A DNA stretch of 35,461 bases from Bacillus wiedmannii (GCF_001583695.1 NZ_LOBC01000033.1:1-35461), one strand, 5' to 3'; positions 17,092 through 24,735 are shown, numbered from the stretch's first letter. The notes: generated by a model not told the origin, from the sequence alone. Numbers and translations are program-made.

Positions 17092-17139
17092 AATAAGAGC
17101 GTAATTCTCTAAGCTAACTTAGGGAATTACGCTCTTATT
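17092..17139. terminator. Large hairpin between convergent genes
   Basis: Arms AATAAGAGCGTAATTC (17092-17107) and GGAATTACGCTCTTATT (17123-17139) form a stem of about 16 bp, with further pairing of CTAAG/CTTAG inside. T runs are poor on both sides, but its place between convergent genes makes bidirectional termination the best reading. Confidence 0.7.
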
Positions 17140-17150
17140 CGTTCAATGAT

Positions 17151-18005
17151 TTAGTCCGAAATTGCTTGAAACGCTTTTCTACACCGATCTCTTTTTTGCA
17201 GTCTTCTTCTATATTTTTTTCTATCCCGCTTTACTCCTTGTATATACATAAATAAGCTAACGAGAAGGAAGAAAGCACATTGCATCGTTAAAATATACGG
17301 TGACATGCCTTGCAATGGTTGTTTCGGATCATATAAATGAATAGGTGCTCCGCCTATTGAAGGAAATATTGTATTTAGCAGGACGTAAGGAATGGAGGCA
17401 ACTGCAAATGGAAAGAGAATTGCCATATAGTCCTTTTGTGACCATACAGATGCAGCAAGTCCTAAAAGGGCCATTAAACCTGCAAATAAAAAATTAATTC
17501 CGATATATACAGTAATGTAAGTGAGAGGCGCATCGAAATATAGGTTTGCGAACATTCCATCAGCATTTATGATGCCTGAACCAATCGTAGGTGTTCCGTC
17601 TGGAATGGTTAATTTGCAAAATAATAACGATAAGATGAATGGAAATGTATAAAGAAATCCTCCGCAAAAAAACGTAACGATATATTTCATTACTGAATAA
17701 GGAAATAAAGAAATCCCCTTACTCACAAACGGTTTAAAACCATCTGACTTATCCGAATTGTAACTTGTACTAAAGGGGAAACTCGCAATAACTGGCATTA
17801 ATAATAAATAAACATCCATTTCATTGTCGCGAAATCCGATCCATTTTATATCTGTTGAAATAGGTCCACTCGCTGCGTCTCCTAAATAACGAATTACATA
17901 GTAATAGTGATAAATACAAATAAGAACGAATCCACTAAACATAATAATTAAAGAAATACGACTACAAAAAGCTTGCTTTATATTTAAACGAAGCGCACGC
18001 ATCAT
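17151..18005 (-). CDS. ABC-2-like multi-spanning permease without an adjacent ATPase
   Basis: 284 residues from ATG 18005; on the minus strand GGAGG lies about 11 bp upstream, and the in-frame GTG at 18023 overlaps that site. About six membrane segments: near SLIIMFSGFVLICIYHYYYV, VYLLLMPVIASFPFS, YIVTFFCGGFLYTFPFIL, YITVYIGINFLFAGLMALLG, ILFPFAVASIPYVLL and LTMQCAFFLLVSLFMY. A very basic C-terminal tail follows (RDRKKYRRRLQKRDRCRK). This layout fits ABC-2 permease subunits, but there is no ATP-binding gene nearby, so it may pair with a distant ATPase. Function unknown. Confidence 0.7.
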   Translation of the reverse strand: MMRALRLNIKQAFCSRISLIIMFSGFVLICIYHYYYVIRYLGDAASGPISTDIKWIGFRDNEMDVYLLLMPVIASFPFSTSYNSDKSDGFKPFVSKGISLFPYSVMKYIVTFFCGGFLYTFPFILSLLFCKLTIPDGTPTIGSGIINADGMFANLYFDAPLTYITVYIGINFLFAGLMALLGLAASVWSQKDYMAILFPFAVASIPYVLLNTIFPSIGGAPIHLYDPKQPLQGMSPYILTMQCAFFLLVSLFMYIQGVKRDRKKYRRRLQKRDRCRKAFQAISD

Positions 18006-18248
18006 GACTGAAAAAGCCTCCACTATTTTGATAAACTTGTCTATTTTCTATATTACTATTAAATGTAAAGATTTTCTTGTTTTTTTATTTGATTATTTGA
18101 AAAAAGGGAAATTTGTTGTTGTTAAGTAAGGTTTAATTGTATATCTTAAGAACACCTTTTCCTTTTCTCTTTTCTTCTGATAAACTATGGACAGTATGAT
18201 ATACACTGACTGGAATTTTTTTATACTGGAAATAATAAAAAAGAGAAC

Positions 18249-18277
18249 TTGTCTAGAATGTAAGCGTGTGGTAATAT
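18249..18277 (+). promoter_or_regulatory. Sigma-A promoter of yhgD
   Basis: TTGTCT (18249-18254) and TAATAT (18272-18277) are separated by 17 bp, with TG one base before the -10 (extended -10). Transcription would start near 18284, just upstream of the candidate YhgD operator. The rest of 18006-18248 is AT-rich with no supported gene. Confidence 0.6.
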
Positions 18278-18292
18278 CAAAGATGTACTGAT

Positions 18293-18315
18293 TGACTATA
18301 TTATCCAATTGGTCA
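18293..18315. promoter_or_regulatory. Candidate YhgD operator O1 (autoregulation)
   Basis: TGACT-N13-GGTCA, a 23-bp interrupted dyad with one half-site mismatch relative to O2 and O3 (TGACC-N13-GGTCA). It lies just after the predicted +1 and ends 5 bp before the yhgD RBS, where repressor binding would block its own gene. Confidence 0.6.
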
Positions 18316-18332
18316 TTTTTGGAGGTGACGAT

Positions 18333-18905
18333 GTGGCGATAGATCGAAAACGTTCTATTATTGAAGCTGCAACAAAGTCTTTTTCAGCGTTCGGTTATAA
18401 AGCAACAACGATGGATCAAGTAGCGAAGTTAGCGAATGTAGGAAAAGGAACGATTTATACTTTTTTCAAAAATAAAGAAGAGCTATTTGGTGAGATTATT
18501 TCTAATTTAATTACAGAAATGAAACAAGTTGCAGAAAATGCAATTCGTTCAGATGTTTCATTTTTTGAAAATGTACATAGAGCATTATATAGCATATTAG
18601 AATTCAGAAAAGAACATCAGCTCATGATTAAATTAATTCAAGAAGAGCGCGACATGGGAACGAAAGAAGTACAAGAAGTGATGCAACAAGTAGATGTGGA
18701 AATCGTTTCTGTTATTCAATCGTATTTAAAGATTGCGATTGATAAAGGTGAAATTAGCAAATGTGATCCAGAAATTACAGCATTTATTATGCTTCGCTTA
18801 TACGTATCGCTTATTTTTGATTGGGAAAAAAATCATAAACCGCTAGAAAAAGAAAAAATTGCAGAATTATTTGAACTTTATTTATTAAAAGGATTGTCAA
18901 ACTAA
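18333..18905 (+). CDS. yhgD: TetR-family transcriptional regulator YhgD
   Basis: 190 residues from GTG 18333, with GGAGGTGA (18321-18328) at proper distance; a TTG at 18309 precedes that RBS. The N-terminal TetR helix-turn-helix is clear (SIIEAATKSFSAFGYKATTMDQVAKLANVGKGTIYTFFKNKEELF, broken here by natural domain limits). An all-helical ligand and dimer domain follows. It occupies the same place as B. subtilis yhgD, between hemY and yhgE, although four genes are inserted after hemY here. Three 23-bp dyads flank it, so it probably represses itself and yhgE and is released by an unknown small, perhaps lipophilic, molecule. Confidence 0.9.
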   Translation: MAIDRKRSIIEAATKSFSAFGYKATTMDQVAKLANVGKGTIYTFFKNKEELFGEIISNLITEMKQVAENAIRSDVSFFENVHRALYSILEFRKEHQLMIKLIQEERDMGTKEVQEVMQQVDVEIVSVIQSYLKIAIDKGEISKCDPEITAFIMLRLYVSLIFDWEKNHKPLEKEKIAELFELYLLKGLSN

Positions 18906-18931
18906 GATAATCCTTTTATTATTATAAAAAG

Positions 18932-18954
18932 TGACCGCTTGAACGAAATGGTCA
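18932..18954. promoter_or_regulatory. Candidate YhgD operator O2
   Basis: TGACC-N13-GGTCA with TGAAC at spacer positions 4-8. The full 23-bp layout is shared with O3 (19076-19098), and the sequence is 19/23 identical to the intragenic site in lcfB. It lies about 30 bp after the yhgD stop codon. Confidence 0.65.
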
Positions 18955-19075
18955 TATATTTATTTTAGGAGGGATAATAGAAATATTTACTTCATAGTAA
19001 GGAACAGTTGCATAGTATAAATTCGGGGATAAGGCATATGTATGAATAAGTATAGCCTTTTTGTTTGGGTAAAAA

Positions 19076-19098
19076 TGACCAAATGAACATTTTGGTCA
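19076..19098. promoter_or_regulatory. Candidate YhgD operator O3, directly before the yhgE RBS
   Basis: TGACC-N13-GGTCA with TGAAC at the same spacer position as in O2. It ends about 10 bp before the AAAGGGGGAG RBS of yhgE. O2 and O3 centres are 144 bp apart, compatible with cooperative binding or looping over the yhgE promoter region, which I could not place exactly. Confidence 0.7.
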
Positions 19099-19117
19099 TT
19101 TTAATAAAGGGGGAGAA

Positions 19118-21856
19118 ATGATGAAATGGAATCAGTTACTTCGTAAAGAGTTTACTGAAATTATAAAAAGTAAAAAAATATTAATTCCAATTATCGCGGT
19201 TTTATTCGTACCAATTTTATATGCAGGTATGTTTTTATGGGCCTTTTGGGATCCGTATAAACAGTTAGATGATTTACCAGTTGCGGTAGTTAATTTAGAT
19301 AAAGGTGCAGTATTTGATGGGAAACCAATTGAGGTTGGAAAAGGGCTCGTTGATAATTTAAAAGATAATACAAGTTTCAAATGGGAGTTTGTAAGTGAAA
19401 AAGAAGCGAAAAAAGGAATGGAAGGTAGAAAGTATTACATGTTAGTACGCATTCCAAATGACTTCTCAAGTAACGCTACAACGTTATTAAAAGATGATCC
19501 AAAACCATTAAACTTAGAATATATTCCAAACGAAAGCTTAAACTTCTTATCTTCACAAATTGGTGGAACAGCGATTGAAAAAATTAAAGGTGAAGTATCA
19601 AGTACGTTAACGAAAACATATGCAGAGAAAATGTTTGATTCCATTAAAGACGTCTCAAAAGGATTAGCAGATGGGGCGGAAGGAGCAAATAAACTACATG
19701 ACGGATCAAGTGAATTGCACGATGGTTCAAGTAAAGTGACAGATGGCCTTCATACACTTCAAGGAAAGTCTGGGGAGATGAAGGATGGAGTTGGGAAATT
19801 AGCAGATGGATCTAATAAGTTAGTAGATGGGTCTGGAAAAGTAACAGCAGGTTTAAATACATTAAATAGCAAAACGGGTATAGGGAAATTACAAGATGGA
19901 TCCGGAAAAGTAACAGACGGTTTAAATACGCTAAATGGCAAAACAGGTGAAATGCAGACAGGTATAGGAAAATTAGTGGACGGATCCGGAAAAATAACGA
20001 ACGGTTTAAATACGTTAAATAGCAAAACGGGTGAATTGCGTGATGGATCTGAGAAAGTGACTGGTGGCTTGAACAAACTAGTAAGTAAATCTGGTGAATT
20101 ACAAACAGGAACAACTGACCTATCAAATGGTATGGGAAAACTTGCTGAAGGGCAAAGTCAATTAGAAAAAGGGTCTCAAGAAATTCAAAAGGGATTGCAA
20201 GAGTTAAATAGTAACGTACAAAAGTCTGCTGTAGGCTTAGAGGAAATGCAGTCGAAAGTTCCTTCTATATTGAATACAGTAAATGAGAAAATAGATGGAG
20301 CTGGGGCGAATGTAAATCAGTTAAATGAACTTACACAATCAACAGCAGGAGATGCAAAAAATGCAGCGCAAGAGGTAGCGAATTTACAAAAGCAAATTGA
20401 AAGTTTACCAAAAGAATATCAAGAGCAGTTACAGCCATTCGTAACAAGTGCTGTAAAAAGTACAGCGACAGTTCAGCAAAAAGCTGCCGGAGTAGCAGGT
20501 GGAACAAATAAATTAAATGAAGAAGTAAAACAATTAACAGGCGAAATACATCAAACAACAAATGGATTGCAAAACAAATTACCAAATCCAGCAGGGGTGA
20601 AAACTCTGGCAGGTGGTGTTGAAAAATTAACGAACGCACAAAATGAATTTGTTAGTAAGTTTCATGGGTTTGGTGAAGGATTAGATAAAGCAAAAATAGG
20701 TGCTGATAAATTAAAAGATGGATCAGTTCAATTAATTGATGGAGTAACGCAATTACAAAGCGGATCCGGAAAAGTGACAGCTGGATTAGGTCAATTATCT
20801 GCAGGAGCAAATCAATTAGCAGATGGCTCAAACCAAGTAACAGGCGGTTTAGGTACGTTATCTGTAGGAGCAAACCAAATGGCAGGTGGAATAAATCAAT
20901 TAGCGGACGGTTCAAGTCAAGTAACAGGTGGTTTAGGTACATTATCAGTAGGAGTAACCAAATTAGCAGATGGTTCAAATCAAGTAACAACAGGTCTGGG
21001 CGATCTAAATGGTGGCCTAAATAAAATGTCAACCGGCTCAACCCAGCTAATCGACGGCGTTAATAAACTAGCAGACGGTTCCGGAAAAGTAACGGATGGC
21101 CTTGTAAAAGTAAACGACGGTTCAGGTGAACTTGCTGAGAAACTTGGCGAAGGGGCAGAGAAAACGGGTGAAGTAAAAGGAACGGATAAAACGTATGATA
21201 TGTTTGCAAGCCCTGTAAAAGTGAAGACGGAGAAAATGGCGGAAGTTCCAAACTACGGGACTGGATTTACACCGTATTTCTTATCACTCGGTTTATTTGT
21301 TGGGGCATTATTATTATCTATCGTATATCCATTACGTGACACAGTTGGTGTTCCAAAATCGGGGTTTAGCTGGTTTATTAGTAAGTTTGGCGTTTTACTA
21401 TCAGTCGGTATTATTCAAGCAGTAGTAGCTGATGTCATATTACTGTTCGGATTAGGTGTAGAAGTACAAAGTATGCCGTATTTTATACTCTTTAGCATCG
21501 TTACAAGTTTAGCGTTTATCGCATTAATTCAATGTTTAGTAACAGCATTCGGTGATGCAGGGCGTTTCATCGCCATCATCACATTAATCATTCAGCTTAC
21601 AACAAGTGCTGGAACATTCCCACTAGAATTGATTCCGAAGTTTTTACAACCATTCAATGCTTGGTTACCGATGACATATTCTGTATCAGGATTGAAAGCA
21701 GTCGTATCAAGTGGAGACTTTAACTTCATGTGGCAAAACGTAGGAATACTCATGATTTTCATCGTGGTATTATCACTTGGAACAATCGCATCCTTAACTT
21801 GGATGCACAAACGACAATTTAGAAATATTGCGGAAAACCAATCGATTGAAGCATAG
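19118..21856 (+). CDS. yhgE: YhgE/Pip-family membrane protein with an expanded Gly-Asp repeat region
   Basis: 912 residues, longer than B. subtilis YhgE (about 775 from memory). An N-terminal membrane helix (about 20-42) is followed by an extracytoplasmic domain of about 660 residues. Much of it is a degenerate repeat of the form L-x-DGS-x-K(V)T-x-GL-x-x-L (residues about 185-370 and 520-670), probably a long helical or coiled-coil rod. The C-terminus has about six membrane helices (YFLSLGLFVGALLLSIVYPL onward), ABC-2 permease-like. Family members include the Lactococcus phage infection protein Pip and ESX/type VII-like partners. AAAGGGGGAG precedes ATG 19118/19121. It is separated from yhgD by two candidate operators and ends at a strong terminator. 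Confidence 0.92.
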   Translation: MMKWNQLLRKEFTEIIKSKKILIPIIAVLFVPILYAGMFLWAFWDPYKQLDDLPVAVVNLDKGAVFDGKPIEVGKGLVDNLKDNTSFKWEFVSEKEAKKGMEGRKYYMLVRIPNDFSSNATTLLKDDPKPLNLEYIPNESLNFLSSQIGGTAIEKIKGEVSSTLTKTYAEKMFDSIKDVSKGLADGAEGANKLHDGSSELHDGSSKVTDGLHTLQGKSGEMKDGVGKLADGSNKLVDGSGKVTAGLNTLNSKTGIGKLQDGSGKVTDGLNTLNGKTGEMQTGIGKLVDGSGKITNGLNTLNSKTGELRDGSEKVTGGLNKLVSKSGELQTGTTDLSNGMGKLAEGQSQLEKGSQEIQKGLQELNSNVQKSAVGLEEMQSKVPSILNTVNEKIDGAGANVNQLNELTQSTAGDAKNAAQEVANLQKQIESLPKEYQEQLQPFVTSAVKSTATVQQKAAGVAGGTNKLNEEVKQLTGEIHQTTNGLQNKLPNPAGVKTLAGGVEKLTNAQNEFVSKFHGFGEGLDKAKIGADKLKDGSVQLIDGVTQLQSGSGKVTAGLGQLSAGANQLADGSNQVTGGLGTLSVGANQMAGGINQLADGSSQVTGGLGTLSVGVTKLADGSNQVTTGLGDLNGGLNKMSTGSTQLIDGVNKLADGSGKVTDGLVKVNDGSGELAEKLGEGAEKTGEVKGTDKTYDMFASPVKVKTEKMAEVPNYGTGFTPYFLSLGLFVGALLLSIVYPLRDTVGVPKSGFSWFISKFGVLLSVGIIQAVVADVILLFGLGVEVQSMPYFILFSIVTSLAFIALIQCLVTAFGDAGRFIAIITLIIQLTTSAGTFPLELIPKFLQPFNAWLPMTYSVSGLKAVVSSGDFNFMWQNVGILMIFIVVLSLGTIASLTWMHKRQFRNIAENQSIEA

Positions 21857-21884
21857 AAAAAAGCACCTTTTCGGTGCTTTTTTA
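21857..21884 (+). terminator. Terminator of yhgE
   Basis: A perfect 11-bp stem AAAAAAGCACC / GGTGCTTTTTT with a 5-nt loop, immediately after the stop codon. Confidence 0.92.
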
Positions 21885-21957
21885 TTTTAATGTAGGGCTA
21901 AATAAAAGGACAGGAATTGCAACCATTTGAACAGAAGTATAGTACATAGGAGTTGAT

Positions 21958-22150
21958 ATGATGAAAGGAAATCTTACTTATTATTTTATCGTAAATCCGC
22001 TAATCATCTTTCTTGTTTCATAAAGAAAAATATATAAATATGAAAGATGCACTAGGAATACTTTTAGTTTACTATGTGCTAATTAGCGGGTATTACCTTA
22101 TGGATGTTATAAGTAAAAGAATGAAGAAGGATAGTAAAGACAAACGATAA
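21958..22150 (+). pseudogene. Small two-helix membrane protein gene, apparently frameshifted
   Basis: After AGGAG (21948-21952), ATG 21958/21961 opens a frame MKGNLTYYFIVNPLIIFLVS that stops at 22021. The next frame is open from 22004 to 22150 and encodes FLFHKEKYINMKDALG and ILLVYYVLISGYYLMDVISK with a basic tail. Joining the frames near 22013-22018 gives a natural product of about 62 residues with two hydrophobic segments. This suggests a one-base insertion near CTTGTTTCAT, a sequencing error, or less likely programmed frameshifting. The second part alone could start at ATG 22040 but lacks an RBS. Family unknown. Confidence 0.6.
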
Positions 22151-22185
22151 ATTTTATGGCATAAAAACCGATGGAGGACAACAAA

Positions 22186-22491
22186 ATGACTGAAAGTGAA
22201 ATGAAATTTCGTGATACAACCATTCGTAACTTTTTCGATAAAGAGGACCGCCTAAAATCGATTCCAGGTCAAAAGAAGAAAAAACTAGTATTGTTAGAGC
22301 ATTTAATTAGCAAGTTAAACGCTGAAAATCAATATACGGAAAAAGAAATTAATACATTTATAAAACAATATCATGATGATTTCTGTACGATTAGACGTGA
22401 GTTTATTGTGCACGGATTTATGGATCGAGAGGATAATATGTACCATATAAACGGGAGAGAAGTTTGGACGAAGTGGGAGGAGTTAAAATAA
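22186..22491 (+). CDS. DUF2087-like small protein
   Basis: 101 residues from ATG 22186, with GGAGG 8 bp upstream (the ATG at 22171 overlaps the RBS). The layout matches the DUF2087 domain often found in putative transcriptional regulators: FFDKEDRLKSIPGQKKKKLVLLEHL, then YTEKEINTFIKQYHDDFCTIRREFIVHGFM and a final short strand YHINGREVW. No catalytic residues are known. It converges with the PH-domain gene, with a shared hairpin between them. Confidence 0.82.
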   Translation: MTESEMKFRDTTIRNFFDKEDRLKSIPGQKKKKLVLLEHLISKLNAENQYTEKEINTFIKQYHDDFCTIRREFIVHGFMDREDNMYHINGREVWTKWEELK

Positions 22492-22493
22492 TG

Positions 22494-22520
22494 AATCAGC
22501 AGGGGGAATCCCTGCTGATT
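22494..22520. terminator. Compact bidirectional terminator hairpin
   Basis: A perfect 11-bp stem AATCAGCAGGG / CCCTGCTGATT with loop GGAAT. It fills the whole gap between the stop codons of two convergent genes. It closely resembles the hairpin at 4025-4053, with paired changes in the stem. Confidence 0.75.
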
Positions 22521-22872
22521 ATAAGTCCGTGCTAGTCTTACATTTTCTTTGAAGTAAGTCTATGAACTCTTCAACATTCGAACTTGTAATGTATCCAAGC
22601 GTTATATATTCATCTTCATAGTAAAATATTATTTTTTTGTCAAAGATTCTTCTCTTCGTTTCTATGGATAGAATTTTTTCATAATCAAATTCGGCAATGA
22701 ACGTGTTTTTATATTGGCTAAAAAAGAGAAGTCTTCTATTAGTAGCAAGTAACATGCCAGGATGCGGGACTTTATGCGTAATAATATAGCCAGTAAGTGA
22801 ACATTTTAAAGTAGATAAAATCTTTTCTTCTTTATGTAATAGTTGTTTTGCAGCTGTTAAGATTGGATTCAT
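22519..22872 (-). CDS. Small PH-domain-like (YokE-type) protein
   Basis: 117 residues from ATG 22872, with AAAGGA 9 bp upstream on the minus strand; a frame extending further upstream has no RBS and is hydrophobic by chance. The core (HPGMLLATNRRLLFFSQY...FDYEKILSIETKRRIFDKKIIFYYEDEYITLGYI, natural domain) fits bacterial PH domains of the YokE type: strands followed by one helix (SSNVEEFIDLLQRK). Cytosolic; ligand unknown. Confidence 0.78.
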   Translation of the reverse strand: MNPILTAAKQLLHKEEKILSTLKCSLTGYIITHKVPHPGMLLATNRRLLFFSQYKNTFIAEFDYEKILSIETKRRIFDKKIIFYYEDEYITLGYITSSNVEEFIDLLQRKCKTSTDL

Positions 22873-22929
22873 TGCATACATTCCTTTTATTTTGATGTAT
22901 GAATATTGTATCAAGAGTAAAAAGATTCT

Positions 22930-22951
22930 CAATATGTAATATTGCATATTG
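22930..22951. promoter_or_regulatory. Dyad CAATATG / CATATTG between divergent genes
   Basis: A 7-bp perfect inverted repeat with an 8-nt spacer that itself contains ATATTG. It lies between the divergent PH-domain and GNAT genes, where an operator for either could be. Weak evidence. Confidence 0.3.
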
Positions 22952-23005
22952 GGCGTTTTATAGTTTTAATATTATTTTTTAAAAGAAAAAGTACGAGGTG
23001 ATTCA

Positions 23006-23515
23006 ATGATACGATTAGCAAAAGAGACTGATGCAGAAGCAATAATGAATATTAGAAAAGAAATTATATTATCGGAAAGTACTACAAAGTTTTTCATAGT
23101 ATCTCCAAAGAAATTACCAAATGATATTGATGCAGAAAAAGAAAAGATACGGAAAAGCAATGAAAAAGGGAATCTTTATATAGTTTATGAAGTAGATAGT
23201 AAGGTGGTTGGATTTTTACTTTTCAAACGCTACGAACTAGAACGCCTACGACATGCAGGTACAATGGGAATGGGGATTAGAGAGGCGTGCTGTAATCAAG
23301 GAATTGGTACGAAACTAATTGAATTTCTTATTAGTTGGGCTAAAGGACAGGAAGGTTTAGAGAAAATTTGCTTAGGTGTAGTTTCTATTAATGATAGGGC
23401 GATTAAGGTGTATAAACGTATGGGGTTTGTAGAAGAAGGAAGACAAAGAAAGCAAATTAAATATGAAGATGGAACATATGGAGATGACGTATTGATGGGG
23501 CTTTATATTGAATAA
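23006..23515 (+). CDS. GNAT-family N-acetyltransferase
   Basis: 169 residues, full GNAT length. The GAGGTGA RBS is 5-6 bp before ATG 23006. Strand-helix order is typical: MIRLAKETDAEAIMNIRKEI, then YIVYEVDSKVVGFLLFKR and the acetyl-CoA motif MGMGIREACCNQGIGTKLIEF (Q-G-I-G). LGVVSINDRAIKVYKRMGF and a C-terminal GDDVLMGLYI follow. The pattern with NDRAIKVYKRMGFVEEGR is like RimI/phosphinothricin-type acetyltransferases, but the substrate cannot be told. Single gene with a weak terminator. Confidence 0.9.
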   Translation: MIRLAKETDAEAIMNIRKEIILSESTTKFFIVSPKKLPNDIDAEKEKIRKSNEKGNLYIVYEVDSKVVGFLLFKRYELERLRHAGTMGMGIREACCNQGIGTKLIEFLISWAKGQEGLEKICLGVVSINDRAIKVYKRMGFVEEGRQRKQIKYEDGTYGDDVLMGLYIE

Positions 23516-23527
23516 AGGATTAGTAAG

Positions 23528-23562
23528 AAGATGTATATACGTTATGCTATGTTCATCTTTTT
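23528..23562 (+). terminator. Weak terminator after the GNAT gene
   Basis: AAGATG / CATCTT separated by about 20 nt and followed by TTTTTT. The stem is short and the loop long. Confidence 0.4.
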
Positions 23563-23649
23563 TAGTCTAAAAGCAGTATGATTGTTCATCCCATTAACAG
23601 ACTTTTCCCTATGTATAATATTAATATAGTAAAATCATAACAACCCATA

Positions 23650-23678
23650 TTGCAGTTTCCAATAATATACTATATAAT
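23650..23678 (+). promoter_or_regulatory. Sigma-A promoter of the LacI-family gene
   Basis: TTGCAG (-35, 23650-23655), 17-bp spacer, TATAAT (-10, 23673-23678). Transcription would start near 23685, directly before the palindromic operator. Confidence 0.8.
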
Positions 23679-23686
23679 CAGTTTAA

Positions 23687-23698
23687 GAAAACGTTTTC
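23687..23698. promoter_or_regulatory. Palindromic LacI-type operator (or cre-like site)
   Basis: GAAAACGTTTTC is a perfect 12-bp palindrome with the central CG typical of LacI/GalR operators. It is placed at about +2 to +14 and 5 bp before the RBS, ideal for autorepression. It also approaches the CcpA cre consensus, so catabolite control is an alternative. Confidence 0.75.
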
Positions 23699-23718
23699 AT
23701 GCAAAGGGGGAGGATTTC

Positions 23719-24735
23719 GTGTCGACTATAGAGGACGTGGCGAAATTAGCGGGGTTATCAAGGACAACGGTTTCTAGGGTGATTAATAATCATCCATATG
23801 TTTCAGATGAGAAGAAAAAAAGGGTTCAATTAGCAATGAAGCATTTAGGTTTCGTTCCTAATTCTGCGGCGAGAAGGCTTCGTAAACAAAAGACGGAAAC
23901 AATTGCGGTGCTAGTTCCAAGGATTACAAATCCTTTCTTCAGTAGATTTATTGAAGCAATCGAGATTGCTGCTTCTGAACATAAATATAAACTGATTATT
24001 TGTCAAACAAGATATTTACCGGAAAAAGAGATGGAGTATTTACAATTATTATCTACGAAACAAGTAGATGGGATTATTCTATGTTCACTAGAAAATCCGT
24101 GGGAAGATGTAGAGCCATACTTACAGCACGGTCCAATCGTGTTATGTAATGAATATATTGAGGAAGCAAATGTTCCAACAGTGAAGTTTGATCATGCGCA
24201 AGGAGCATACATAGCTGCTAAGCATGTGTTAGAACAAGGATATCGTAATCTTATTTTTTGTCGTGGTAACGAAACCAAAGTGGTTAGCCAGCAGCGAAAA
24301 ATGGGCTTTTTACGTGCAATAACTGAGAAGAGCCGCCAAGTAGAAGCGATCGATTTTCTTGAAAACGCTTTCTCTTGGGACGATGGAAAGAGAATATTCC
24401 ATGAAGTATTAAAGGACAAAAAAAATCCTACCGCGATTTTGGCAGGAGGCGACGAGGTTGCAGCTGGAATCATTTCAGAGGCAAAACGCCATGACTGGAG
24501 CATTCCAGATGATCTCGCTGTTATCGGTTTTGATAATCAAATATTATCACAAATTACAGAGCCAGGTATTACGACAATTGAACAGCCAATCGATGAGATG
24601 GCCCGAAAAGTTGTCGACCTGATGATGGATAAAATCCATACGAAAAATTATCGACAAAAAGAATTGTATGAGTTTGAACTGGAGCTCTTGGTGAAAGGTT
24701 CAACGATGAAGAAGAATACGATGTTATTAGCCTAG
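23719..24735 (+). CDS. LacI/GalR-family transcriptional regulator
   Basis: 338 residues from GTG 23719, with AAAGGGGGAGG about 6 bp upstream; a longer frame from 23650 would include the promoter and operator. The N-terminal LacI helix-turn-helix is clear (TIEDVAKLAGLSRTTVSRVI) with hinge NSAARRLRKQKT. The periplasmic-binding-protein-like effector domain follows (IAVLVPRITNPFFSRFIEAI; VDGIILCSLE; AVIGFDNQILSQITEPGITTIEQP). No sugar transport or catabolic genes are adjacent, so its targets lie elsewhere and the sugar or effector is unknown. Autoregulation is likely from the operator at 23687-23698. Confidence 0.93.
   Translation: MSTIEDVAKLAGLSRTTVSRVINNHPYVSDEKKKRVQLAMKHLGFVPNSAARRLRKQKTETIAVLVPRITNPFFSRFIEAIEIAASEHKYKLIICQTRYLPEKEMEYLQLLSTKQVDGIILCSLENPWEDVEPYLQHGPIVLCNEYIEEANVPTVKFDHAQGAYIAAKHVLEQGYRNLIFCRGNETKVVSQQRKMGFLRAITEKSRQVEAIDFLENAFSWDDGKRIFHEVLKDKKNPTAILAGGDEVAAGIISEAKRHDWSIPDDLAVIGFDNQILSQITEPGITTIEQPIDEMARKVVDLMMDKIHTKNYRQKELYEFELELLVKGSTMKKNTMLLA

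Noticed and set aside
17062-17112. 16-codon ORF (MIIRLINVNENKSVIL) ending inside the large hairpin
   Set aside because: An AAAGGGGAG RBS is present but too close to the ATG, no downstream gene is on that strand to attenuate, and the overlap with a terminator-like hairpin is more simply chance.
20331-21251. Several Leu-rich minus-strand frames within yhgE
   Set aside because: They are antisense shadows of the Gly/Asp/Asn repeats, with no RBS and unnatural composition.
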